DNA from: Opitutales bacterium
GTDB taxonomy: Bacteria > Verrucomicrobiota > Verrucomicrobiia > Opitutales > Intestinicryptomonadaceae
Direction of reading: 5' to 3'
DNA length: 64,000 bases
Assembly (NCBI GenBank): GCA_015061945.1
Contig: SUVP01000001.1
Coordinates: forward strand, 248,001 to 312,000
Both the position numbers and the translations under genes were made by a program. Under the pieces are notes generated by a model that did no database searches, was not told the origin of the DNA, and was given only the letters and a program-made list of their open reading frames with translations. This document shows, one piece after another, positions 17,713 through 26,029 of the stretch. The first letter of the stretch is position 1. Every line of letters begins with the position of its first letter.

Positions 17713-19662
17713 ATGAAAAAGCTAATTATTCCCGCTATATTGTTGGCAACACTATTACAAGGTTGCTGTAATAACACAATCAAGACAAGCGATACAATCG
17801 CCGACAAAATGCAAGCACCGCAACCAGCCGATGTGAAAATCAAAGGTCGAATCGGCAAGAAGATAGATACATTTATCCAAGAGCGTGTATTATCAAATTT
17901 TGCGAAAGAAGAAATCTTCCCTGAATCAGAAAAGGCGTTTGCAAACCCAATCGACGACGAATACGAAACAATCGGCGAATGGCGTGGCGAGTTTTGGGGT
18001 AAGCTGGCAATCAGCGCATCGCGAGTACAAAATTATACGCAAGATGCCAAGTTAAAGAAATACCTCAAACAAACAGCGTACAACGTGATGTCGTACCAGC
18101 ACGACGACGGATATATCGGAAGCTACAAGAACAAGCTTTTCTTGAAAGTTGATGACCCCATTGCGAACCGTGCAAAATTCGGCTGGGCTTGCCCATGGTG
18201 CTGGAATTTGTGGTGCAGAAAATATACCCTTTGGGGACTTTTATCAATCTACGAAACAAATAACGACCCCATGATTTTGGAATCGGCAAGACGTTCCGCA
18301 GACCAATATATCGATATGCTCCACGACAACAAAATCAAGATATGCGATACCGGTACATTTGTGGGGATGCCAAGTATGTCGATTCTCAAACCGATGCTCA
18401 TTTTATATCGCTATACGGGCGACAAAAAGTTTTTAGATTTCTCAAAAGAAATTGTCTCATACTGGGATAGAGACGGCAACCCTGCCCCAAATTTCTTCCG
18501 AAACATCAAAACAGACAAGGCAATCCACGAGTGGTATCCAGCACCTGAAAAATGGGCAAAGGCGTATGAGATGATGTCGTGCTTGCAAGGTTTGCTTGAA
18601 TATTATCGTGTTACAGGCGACAAAAAATGCCTCGACACAGTCAAAGAAATGCACGCACGCCTTTGGAAGCACGAACGCAATGCAATCGATGGTGTTGGCT
18701 ACAACGACCAATTTGCAAACGGAGCAAACGAAATCAATGGCGTAACCGAAACTTGCGACTCAATCCATTGGATGCGTCTTTCATACGAGCTTTTCCTAAT
18801 CACTGGCGATGCAAAGTATATGGATATTTTTGAAACAACTGCCCTCAACGCATTTCTCGCTGGAATCTATCGCGACGGCAAATGGGCGGCTCGTGGGGTC
18901 AGAAGCCACACTCGCCATATGACTTCACCTGGGCAAAAATCAAAATTCAGCCACTGTTGCGTAAATAATGTCCCTCGTGGATTTATGGATATGGCACAAT
19001 CGCTCGCAATGTCCGACAAGTGTGGCAATGTTTATGTAAACTTGTACATTCCAGCGACTGTAAAACTCGGTTGCACAAATGTTGAAATTCTCGACGGTTA
19101 TTTGCAAAACGGCGAAACGTATATCACAATTTCAACAAAATCGCCAAAAACTGTAAAATTCAGAATTCCATCTTGGAGCAAAAAATTGCTTGTCGACGGA
19201 AAGTCGTACACAGGCGATTGGGCTGAAGTTAAAGTTGACGGCAAAAAAACATTCTTCTTGAAGTTCGACTTCACTCCAAGAATTATCCATAGCAAATTGA
19301 AAGCAACTGATTACCCAGAAAAAAGCAACACAAATTGGAGATGGATTGCAAGCCAACAACAACAACCGACCTACGATTTACTCCGCAAAACACCAGGGGC
19401 AACAATCCGTGTTGGACCACTTCTCTTGGCACGAAGCAAGAAAATCGGCAATACGGAAAAAGAAATGTTCGAGTCGAAATCTATCAACAACACAAACTGC
19501 GAAGTAAAATTAATTCCAGATATTTCGCAATACTCAATGTGCTGTTGGATTGCAATAATTAAAACTCCAAACGGAGTAATCAGAACAAGAGTTTGCGATT
19601 TATCGACAGCAAATGACGAAATCTCTGACGACGATCACTTGGTACACTCTATTTTCTTCTAA
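17713..19662 (+). CDS. Lipoprotein glycoside hydrolase, GH127/DUF1680-like (beta-L-arabinofuranosidase family)
   Basis: A 649-residue lipoprotein: MKKLIIPAILLATLLQGC carries an LQGC lipobox. The body is an (alpha/alpha)6-barrel-like protein with DDGYIGSY, GVGYNDQFANGAN, VTETCDSIHW and FSHCCVNNVPRG. In characterised GH127 enzymes a Glu/Cys pair and a Cys-Cys pair bind zinc, one Cys acting as nucleophile. Here E346, C348, C415 and C416 occupy those positions, so it should be active. The C-terminal beta-sandwich (VKFRIPSWSKKLLVDGK) is family-typical. The likely substrate is an arabinofuranoside or similar plant or host glycan, but specificity is inferred. It lies between two PEP-CTERM genes on the same strand. 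Confidence 0.8.
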   Translation: MKKLIIPAILLATLLQGCCNNTIKTSDTIADKMQAPQPADVKIKGRIGKKIDTFIQERVLSNFAKEEIFPESEKAFANPIDDEYETIGEWRGEFWGKLAISASRVQNYTQDAKLKKYLKQTAYNVMSYQHDDGYIGSYKNKLFLKVDDPIANRAKFGWACPWCWNLWCRKYTLWGLLSIYETNNDPMILESARRSADQYIDMLHDNKIKICDTGTFVGMPSMSILKPMLILYRYTGDKKFLDFSKEIVSYWDRDGNPAPNFFRNIKTDKAIHEWYPAPEKWAKAYEMMSCLQGLLEYYRVTGDKKCLDTVKEMHARLWKHERNAIDGVGYNDQFANGANEINGVTETCDSIHWMRLSYELFLITGDAKYMDIFETTALNAFLAGIYRDGKWAARGVRSHTRHMTSPGQKSKFSHCCVNNVPRGFMDMAQSLAMSDKCGNVYVNLYIPATVKLGCTNVEILDGYLQNGETYITISTKSPKTVKFRIPSWSKKLLVDGKSYTGDWAEVKVDGKKTFFLKFDFTPRIIHSKLKATDYPEKSNTNWRWIASQQQQPTYDLLRKTPGATIRVGPLLLARSKKIGNTEKEMFESKSINNTNCEVKLIPDISQYSMCCWIAIIKTPNGVIRTRVCDLSTANDEISDDDHLVHSIFF

Positions 19663-19703
19663 TTTGCGATAAAGCAAACATCACAAAAACATACCTAAAA
19701 CGG

Positions 19704-19768
19704 AAATTATACCCAAAATTACCACTTGCAAATTTACAAAAAAAGGTGGATAATTTTGGTATAAATTT
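19704..19768. promoter_or_regulatory. Long imperfect inverted repeat upstream of PEP-CTERM gene 2
   Basis: AAATTATACCCAAAATTACCAC (in two parts: AAATTATACC and CAAAATTACCAC, 19704-19725) pairs imperfectly with the segment 19746-19768, which reads GTGGATAATTTTGG then TATAAATTT. It brackets the -35 region. It could be an operator for a large dimer or a 3'-end hairpin for the GH127 gene. Confidence 0.4.
19726..19754 (+). promoter_or_regulatory. Predicted promoter of PEP-CTERM gene 2
   Basis: TTGCAA (19726-19731), a 17-base spacer and GATAAT (19749-19754), 32 bases before the ATG. It overlaps the loop and right arm of the long inverted repeat. Confidence 0.4.
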
Positions 19769-19786
19769 TCTTAAGAAAGTACTTGT

Positions 19787-21529
19787 ATGAATAAACTATT
19801 ATTTATTTTTGCATCAGGCTTGTTTGCTACATCTGCAGTGTACGCAGTTAAAGGCTCTGCCGACGCCACAGCCCCAACAGCGATGTCGTCTTGGGGCGAT
19901 ATCACAGGAACAGAAGTTGTTTACCATGGCATAGGTGTATCGACCAATGTAATGACAGATGTATATGTTTCGGTCGATAAAGATGTGTCAATGAAGAAAT
20001 TTAAAGTGTCGGGTTCAGGCGGACATCACACAAATTTGAATCTCATATTCGACGGAACAGAACTCACAGAAACAGACTCTACCCCGTTTGATTATAATAA
20101 CACCCCTAAAGACCTCAATGGCGATGGAATCAACGATGCGACAACAAGCTACTCGACAGGTTTCTATTACAAAGCCAAAGAGACAACAGTTGACGGCAAT
20201 ACAACTTATTCAACCGGTACTGTGAATTTTACAAATTCTAATGTAAAAATCGAGTTGTATACATTAGACTCAAATTCAAATGCAGTTCAACAAGGTGATT
20301 ACGGCAGAACTATTTATTTCGGTAAAGGCATCACAGCCAATTTCACGACAAACGTACAAATTTCAGGACGCAACCCAGACTTGAAAGTTTCAGACTCCCT
20401 CTTCTCTGTTGCCGGACAAATGACTGTCGGCGGAATACTCTCACTTACCAACACAAATTTTGATGTTTCGGGAACACTCTCAACAGATAGAATCCGTCTC
20501 TATGACGGTGCAAACATCAACTACGATGGTTTAATTCAACAAGAAAAAGATGATATCCGTGCAGATATCGAAGCAGTTAGCGGTGTTTCAACAATCACTG
20601 TTGGTGCAAATAGCAAAGCGTTTGAATCTACAAGAATCAGAGTAGCAGAAGGTGCTACTTTGAACATAGATATAACAGCATATGGAAAAAAAATGCGTTT
20701 GTGCAATGCCACAACGACAATCAATGGCACATTGAATATTACATCAAACCAAGGCAATCACAGCGTATCAACATACATCAGAAACCCAACAATCGTTGAT
20801 GGTGGCACACTCACAGAAACAGGTAATAAAACAGCATTTATGTTGTCGGCTTATGGCGCACTATTGACTGTAAAAAATTCAGGCACACTAAGAACAACTA
20901 ATGGATATTTGTCAGTTGCAAGTGATGGCATAATTAAAGTCGAAGACGCTGGCTCAAAAATCGATTCAGAAAAACTCGTATTCTATGCCCTTGATTCCCA
21001 AGAGAAAACTGGCGAAATCTACTTGGCATCATCAACAAACCTTGTTCAAAAATCTGACTTGTATGTAAAGAATGCTGGATATTCATTTGAGTTAGAAGGT
21101 AAACTCTACTTGACAAAATGCGATGGCGTTTATGAATTTGGCGATGTAGAATTGCTCCGTTTGTCGAGCTTAAGAATCGACTTGAATGGTGCAAGTATGT
21201 CGATGGGTAAGCTCATGGTTCTCAACGGCAACCATACTGGAGGTGTAACAGGTTCACTCATTTTTGAAGACTTTGCAAATGGTTTGGTAAAAGTCGGTAT
21301 AGACGAAAGCATTTTGAATGCGGACGGCACACTCACATCATCACAAGATAATGTGTCCCTTTCAATTAAAGGATACGACTCAAACGGCAATTTGTTAACT
21401 GGTGATTGGAGCATCAACAACGGCTACTTGTGGAATAGTGCATTAGTAGCAGTTCCAGAACCAGCAGAATGGGCGATGATTCTCGGAGCGTTGGCACTCG
21501 GCTTTGCAATCTATCGCAAAAGAAAATAA
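19787..21529 (+). CDS. PEP-CTERM-tagged secreted beta-repeat surface protein 2
   Basis: A 580-residue exported protein with signal peptide MNKLLFIFASGLFATSAVYA. The body is low-complexity, with beta-helix-like segments (TVGGILSLTNTNFDVSGTLST, in part; GATLNIDITAYG; TTTINGTLNITSN). The C-terminal tag is VPEPAEWAMILG plus a hydrophobic helix and IYRKRK. It resembles proteins 1 and 3 in tag and overall style, while the middle regions differ, so these look like diversified adhesin or matrix proteins. It has its own predicted promoter and terminator. Confidence 0.85.
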   Translation: MNKLLFIFASGLFATSAVYAVKGSADATAPTAMSSWGDITGTEVVYHGIGVSTNVMTDVYVSVDKDVSMKKFKVSGSGGHHTNLNLIFDGTELTETDSTPFDYNNTPKDLNGDGINDATTSYSTGFYYKAKETTVDGNTTYSTGTVNFTNSNVKIELYTLDSNSNAVQQGDYGRTIYFGKGITANFTTNVQISGRNPDLKVSDSLFSVAGQMTVGGILSLTNTNFDVSGTLSTDRIRLYDGANINYDGLIQQEKDDIRADIEAVSGVSTITVGANSKAFESTRIRVAEGATLNIDITAYGKKMRLCNATTTINGTLNITSNQGNHSVSTYIRNPTIVDGGTLTETGNKTAFMLSAYGALLTVKNSGTLRTTNGYLSVASDGIIKVEDAGSKIDSEKLVFYALDSQEKTGEIYLASSTNLVQKSDLYVKNAGYSFELEGKLYLTKCDGVYEFGDVELLRLSSLRIDLNGASMSMGKLMVLNGNHTGGVTGSLIFEDFANGLVKVGIDESILNADGTLTSSQDNVSLSIKGYDSNGNLLTGDWSINNGYLWNSALVAVPEPAEWAMILGALALGFAIYRKRK

Positions 21530-21551
21530 TTAAAAACACAATTTTTCCAAG

Positions 21552-21582
21552 AGGCGTTCCAAATTTGGAACGCCTTTTTTTT
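21552..21582 (+). terminator. Terminator after PEP-CTERM gene 2
   Basis: The stem AGGCGTTCCAAA / TTTGGAACGCCT is followed by a T-run. Its core matches the terminators of the other two PEP-CTERM genes. Confidence 0.85.
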
Positions 21583-21639
21583 GCGTAAATAAAAAAGTCG
21601 CTCATATATCCCCACTGACTTGTCTGGGATAAAAAATAT

Positions 21640-21669
21640 TTGACTTTATGTAAACATTCTACATATCTA
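21640..21669 (+). promoter_or_regulatory. Predicted promoter of PEP-CTERM gene 3 with internal dyad
   Basis: TTGACT (21640-21645), an 18-base spacer and TATCTA (21664-21669). The spacer contains a TATGTA/TACATA dyad (21647-21665), a plausible repressor or activator site. Confidence 0.4.
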
Positions 21670-21696
21670 TATATTTATAAATAAAAAATAGATATT

Positions 21697-23532
21697 ATGA
21701 AAACAAAAATAGTTTCAGTAGCACTTTCGACTCTCGCATTTTCAGCCACAAGTATGGCGTTGGATTATACAGTGGATAATATCCCTGATTTCGTTGAAAT
21801 ACCATCGAAACCAACCAACAACATGTACACAATAAATTTGTCGGCTGGTGAAGGAGTTGATCTCGCAAAATTTGACGCTGCAGAAAATGCAAATATTTTC
21901 TATTTGTTCACAAAAGAAGGTGCGCCTAACCCAGATGCAAGTTATTTGATTGCGTACGGAGCAAATATCATTCGCACAGATGCAAACGACGCAATAGTAG
22001 GATTGCGCACACCATCAAGCGAAGGTGGTAGAGATGCGACAATGACTTTTGCAAACGGTACATATAACCTTGGCACAAAAACAACAAGTGATGCCAGTGC
22101 AACACCATCACTTAGCTCAAATGGGTTGGCTCTTTCAGTTTGGGGAGCTAATGGCGAAAGCGCATCAACAGATAAAAGAGCAATTGTTATAGATAGCGAT
22201 GCAACTTTAAATGTTTATTCAACAAAGTTAAATTTGAAGTCGCACACAAATACATCTATCATTTTAAAAGGTACAGTAAATGTATTTAATCAGGCAATAG
22301 CATCGTTGAATCAATACACAACTGAAACTCCAGAAAACCCAACATACGGAAGAGTTGTTGTTATTGGCTCTACATCTGGAATCGATGGAAAAGGAACTAT
22401 AGTTGTAGATGGTGGAACACTTAATGCTTCTGAAATATATCAAGCAGAAGACGGATCAAAGATGAAAGTTATCAACGCTGGTAAAGTAAATCTCTACGGC
22501 GACGCTGTTAGCTTGAATGTTAAAGATTTCACTCTTGGCGACAATGTTACATCAACACAAGAAACAGTGAAAACAGCAGGTACATTGACGATTGAAGGTA
22601 CAAATTTTACATCGCTTGCCGATTCGAAAATCGAAGCAAGTAGCCTTACAATTAAAGCAACAAACGCCAACCTTGCTGGTACAATTTCGGCAACAGAAGG
22701 CACTCTTTTAGTTAATGGGGAAAACATTAACCTTGCTGGTACAATTTCAGTAGCTGGACGTTTCTCAAACGGCTACGCTATTAATTATAATTCGTCAGCT
22801 TCAATCACAGCTGATAGTTTCTGGACAGGTGAAAACAGCAACGTATTGTTAAATGGTTCAACTAAAATTACATCAACAGCAAGTAGTGATGCATTTGTAG
22901 TTATCAAGGGTTCTACTTTGACATTTGACGAAAACGCAAGTCTCGATCTAAACGGCAATGCAAGAATCGAAGTAAAAACAAATTCAACATTGATTGCAAA
23001 ATCAGCTGAAAAATCAATCCAAACAAGACACCTTATGTTGAGTGATGGAGCAAGAATTGAATTGCACACAAAAGAAGTTTTTGCAGACAACAATGGTGGC
23101 GACACAACTGTATTGCTTACAACCTACAAAACATCAAGCACTGTATATGTAAAGGAAACAAATAGTTTTGGTCAGACGGCTATCGCAAATAATATTAAAT
23201 TGTATTTAGAGCTCGACTTTGCAAGTTCAGATTCATACATAGACCTTGGTGAAATATACGCAACAGGAACTGGGAATAACCTCAATCTTTATGTGAAGAA
23301 TTTTGAAAATAATCGAATCAAAGCAGATTCTTTTAGATCAAACATGGGCAGTACATATCTCTACTTGTTCGACGAAGCATCACAAAAATATGTTCTCAAC
23401 GAAAATGCTCAATGGCTTGGCGACGCAACAAACGGCTATTGGTTGACAGTAGCAGTTCCAGAACCAGCAGAATGGGCGATGATTCTCGGAGCGTTGGCAC
23501 TCGGCTTTGCAATCTATCGCAAAAGAAAATAG
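21697..23532 (+). CDS. PEP-CTERM-tagged secreted beta-repeat surface protein 3
   Basis: A 611-residue exported protein. The signal peptide is MKTKIVSVALSTLAFSATSMA. The body is rich in Thr/Ser/Asn/Gly with beta-helix-like repeats; NLAGTISATEGTLLVNG is followed by INLAGTISVAG, a short internal duplication. It ends VPEPAEWAMILG, a hydrophobic helix, then IYRKRK. The last 24 residues, from VPEPAEW to the stop, match protein 2 exactly, including DNA-level similarity, so the tail was duplicated recently. Ligand and location are unknown beyond the sorting-tag inference. Confidence 0.85.
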   Translation: MKTKIVSVALSTLAFSATSMALDYTVDNIPDFVEIPSKPTNNMYTINLSAGEGVDLAKFDAAENANIFYLFTKEGAPNPDASYLIAYGANIIRTDANDAIVGLRTPSSEGGRDATMTFANGTYNLGTKTTSDASATPSLSSNGLALSVWGANGESASTDKRAIVIDSDATLNVYSTKLNLKSHTNTSIILKGTVNVFNQAIASLNQYTTETPENPTYGRVVVIGSTSGIDGKGTIVVDGGTLNASEIYQAEDGSKMKVINAGKVNLYGDAVSLNVKDFTLGDNVTSTQETVKTAGTLTIEGTNFTSLADSKIEASSLTIKATNANLAGTISATEGTLLVNGENINLAGTISVAGRFSNGYAINYNSSASITADSFWTGENSNVLLNGSTKITSTASSDAFVVIKGSTLTFDENASLDLNGNARIEVKTNSTLIAKSAEKSIQTRHLMLSDGARIELHTKEVFADNNGGDTTVLLTTYKTSSTVYVKETNSFGQTAIANNIKLYLELDFASSDSYIDLGEIYATGTGNNLNLYVKNFENNRIKADSFRSNMGSTYLYLFDEASQKYVLNENAQWLGDATNGYWLTVAVPEPAEWAMILGALALGFAIYRKRK

Positions 23533-23550
23533 AACACTTTTCATACGACA

Positions 23551-23582
23551 AAAATGCGTTCCAATTTGGGACGCATTTTTTT
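23551..23582 (+). terminator. Terminator after PEP-CTERM gene 3
   Basis: The stem AAAATGCGTTCC / GGGACGCATTTT, with one G-T wobble, is followed by a T-run. It is the third version of the GTTCC-core terminator. Confidence 0.8.
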
Positions 23583-23642
23583 GTAAAGCGATAAAAAGTC
23601 TCGACAGTTGGCAAAATATAAATAGGTTTTTAGATGTAAAAA

Positions 23643-24134
23643 ATGAAAGAGACAAAACGCAATAAAGTAATATTTGTCTGCTCTGGGAACATCTGCCGTT
23701 CTCCGATGGGCGAGGCACTCTTAAAACACGCAATAAAATCTACCCCGCAAGACGACGCAGTACGCAAGCTTGAAATTTGCTCGGCTGGGACATCAACTGT
23801 CGACGGACTCCCCCCAAGTGCACACTCGACAACGGCAATGCAAAAAGTCGGAATAGATATTTCGGAATATCGCTCGACAGCACTCACGCAAAAGTTAATC
23901 GACCAAGCGTTCGCAATTTTCGCAATGGACCAAACGCATATCGACACTATGCGTTATTACTTCAAAAATCTTCCAGAAAGAACTTTTAGAGTACTGGATA
24001 TGTCCGATTTGGAACGCAAGATTGTATTCGACCCATACGGCGGAGACCTCGATGAATATTTGGAATGTCGCGACGATATCGTTACGGCAATAGATGGAAT
24101 CTTAAAATATCTACAAAATGAAACAAAAATTTAG
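23643..24134 (+). CDS. Low-molecular-weight protein tyrosine phosphatase
   Basis: A 163-residue cytoplasmic phosphatase. The active-site loop is CSGNICRS with nucleophile C13 and R19. The C-terminal general-acid motif is DPYGGDLDEY. In many bacteria such enzymes reverse tyrosine-kinase control of exopolysaccharide export or dephosphorylate arginine in proteins; no kinase or EPS genes are adjacent. The end overlaps the rpiB start by 17 bases, so the two are probably translationally coupled. Confidence 0.93.
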   Translation: MKETKRNKVIFVCSGNICRSPMGEALLKHAIKSTPQDDAVRKLEICSAGTSTVDGLPPSAHSTTAMQKVGIDISEYRSTALTQKLIDQAFAIFAMDQTHIDTMRYYFKNLPERTFRVLDMSDLERKIVFDPYGGDLDEYLECRDDIVTAIDGILKYLQNETKI

Positions 24135-24561
24135 CATAGGTTGCGATCATGGAGCTATCGATTTAAAGAACGCTCTCGTGGAAAAGCTTAAAAACGATTT
24201 TGAAATTTCCGACAAAGGAACTTTCGATAACACAAGCGTGGATTATCCCGATTTTGCGAAGGCAGTGTGTGCCGATGTAGTGTCGAAAAATGCCGATTTT
24301 GGCGTGCTTTTGTGTACGACAGGAATAGGGATGTCGATGTCGGCAAACAAGGTGAAGACAATCCGTGCGGCTCTTTGCCACAACGAAGATTGCGCAAAGT
24401 TCACACGCTTGCATAATAACGCGAATGTACTCTGTATGGGCGCAAAATACGTCCCAGCTGAACTCGCCGAAAAAATCGTAAGGATTTTTGCCGAGACCGA
24501 GTTTGAAGGAGGTCGCCACGAACGTCGTGTAAACAAAATCACAGAAATAGAAAATTCTTGA
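24118..24561 (+). CDS. rpiB: Ribose-5-phosphate isomerase B
   Basis: A 147-residue enzyme of the RpiB/LacAB family that interconverts ribose 5-phosphate and ribulose 5-phosphate in the pentose phosphate pathway. Motifs are GCDHGAIDLK, DYPDFAKAV, GVLLCTTGIGMSMSANK (the usual catalytic Cys position) and NNANVLCMGAKY. Length is normal. It overlaps the phosphatase gene by 17 bases, and glyA follows 91 bases later. Confidence 0.94.
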   Translation: MKQKFSIGCDHGAIDLKNALVEKLKNDFEISDKGTFDNTSVDYPDFAKAVCADVVSKNADFGVLLCTTGIGMSMSANKVKTIRAALCHNEDCAKFTRLHNNANVLCMGAKYVPAELAEKIVRIFAETEFEGGRHERRVNKITEIENS

Positions 24562-24652
24562 GAATTTTGTTGCAAAAAAAGCGAAGTAATTAAGACTGAA
24601 AATAGAGCCGTTATCGCGGATAAAATCAAAATTTTTAAACACAATAAACTTT

Positions 24653-25912
24653 ATGAATACTGCTATCAACGCAACTCCACTCAAAGAACTCGACAGTGCT
24701 GTTTTCGACGCAATCCAAGCCGAAACAAACCGCCAACAAACCCATATCGAACTTATCGCTTCTGAAAATTTCGTTATGCCAGCAATTATCGAAGCAATGG
24801 GCTCAACCCTCACAAATAAATACGCTGAAGGGTACCCTGCAAAAAGATATTACGGCGGTTGCGAATGCGTTGACGTTGTCGAACAACTCGCTATCGACAG
24901 AGCTAAAAAACTCTTCGGAATGGACCACGCAAACGTTCAGCCACACTCTGGCTCGCAAGCAAATACTGCAGTATATTTGGCAGTTCTTCAACCAGGCGAT
25001 ACAATCTTGGCAATGTCGCTCGAACAAGGTGGACACCTTTCACACGGACACCCAAAAAATGTTTCTGGTTTGACTTATAACATCGTAAATTATGGTGTTG
25101 ACGAAAAGACTGGTAAGATTGATTACGACGTTGTCGAAAAACTCGCACTCGAATGCAAACCAAAGCTCATTCTCTTCGGAGCATCTGCATATCCACGCGA
25201 AATTGATTTCAAACGTGCAAAAGAAATTGCCGATAAGGTTGGTGCAATGCTTATGGCAGACATCGCACACATCGCTGGTTTGGTAGCAGCAGGCGTACAT
25301 CCATCGCCAGCACCATATTGCGACTTTGTTACAACAACAACACACAAGACACTCAGAGGTCCTCGCGGTGGTATGATTATGTGCAAAGAGCAATACGCAA
25401 AAGCGATTGACTCTGCAATATTCCCAGGAACACAAGGTGGACCACTTATGCACGTCATCGCAGCAAAGGCTGTTTGCTTTGGCGAAGCACTCAAGGATTC
25501 TTTCAAAGAATATCAAAAACAAGTAGCAAAGAACGCATCAGCATTGGCAGACGCTCTCGTAAAGCGTGGGTTGTCGGTTGTTTCAGGTGGAACAGATAAT
25601 CACCTTATTCTTATCGACCTTCGCCCAAGCCACCCTGAATTGACAGGTAAAGACGCTCAAAATGCGTTGGACAAGGCAAATGTAACAACAAATAAAAATA
25701 CAGTCCCAGGTGAAACTCGCTCGCCATTTAAGGCAAGTGGAATCCGTTTGGGAACTCCAGCGATAACAAGTCGTGGATTTGTTGAAGCAGATATGGAAAA
25801 GATTGCCGACATCATCAAAATGGTGCTTGACGCTCCTGAAAACGAAGCGGAAATCGCAAAAGCAAAAGCAATCGCAGAAGAGCTTTGCAAAAAATATCCG
25901 CTCCCTTACTAA
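24653..25912 (+). CDS. glyA: Serine hydroxymethyltransferase
   Basis: A 419-residue PLP enzyme converting serine and tetrahydrofolate to glycine and methylene-THF. It shows [20 protein letters not shown], the PLP lysine K232 in [14 protein letters not shown], and [10 protein letters not shown]. Full length with no anomalies. Two hairpins follow the gene. Confidence 0.97.
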   Translation: MNTAINATPLKELDSAVFDAIQAETNRQQTHIELIASENFVMPAIIEAMGSTLTNKYAEGYPAKRYYGGCECVDVVEQLAIDRAKKLFGMDHANVQPHSGSQANTAVYLAVLQPGDTILAMSLEQGGHLSHGHPKNVSGLTYNIVNYGVDEKTGKIDYDVVEKLALECKPKLILFGASAYPREIDFKRAKEIADKVGAMLMADIAHIAGLVAAGVHPSPAPYCDFVTTTTHKTLRGPRGGMIMCKEQYAKAIDSAIFPGTQGGPLMHVIAAKAVCFGEALKDSFKEYQKQVAKNASALADALVKRGLSVVSGGTDNHLILIDLRPSHPELTGKDAQNALDKANVTTNKNTVPGETRSPFKASGIRLGTPAITSRGFVEADMEKIADIIKMVLDAPENEAEIAKAKAIAEELCKKYPLPY

Positions 25913-25920
25913 TAAATTTG

Positions 25921-25947
25921 TGTCGGTAGTGTACCTGCCGACATTTT
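25921..25947 (+). terminator. Hairpin after glyA
   Basis: TGTCGG ... CCGACA with an AG/CT inner pair, then ATTTT. A weak terminator candidate 9 bases after the glyA stop. Confidence 0.5.
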
Positions 25948-25976
25948 AACTTGTACACACACTGTACGATAAATAC

Positions 25977-26013
25977 GGGGCGTTCTTTCTTGATAAAGTC
26001 GCCCCATTTTTTA
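25977..26013 (+). terminator. GC-rich terminator before the phosphohexomutase gene
   Basis: GGGGCG / CGCCCC with a 17-base loop, then ATTTTTT, 17 bases before the next start codon. It may act as an attenuator as well as ending glyA transcripts. Confidence 0.55.
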
Positions 26014-26029
26014 ATTAGAATTTTACACT

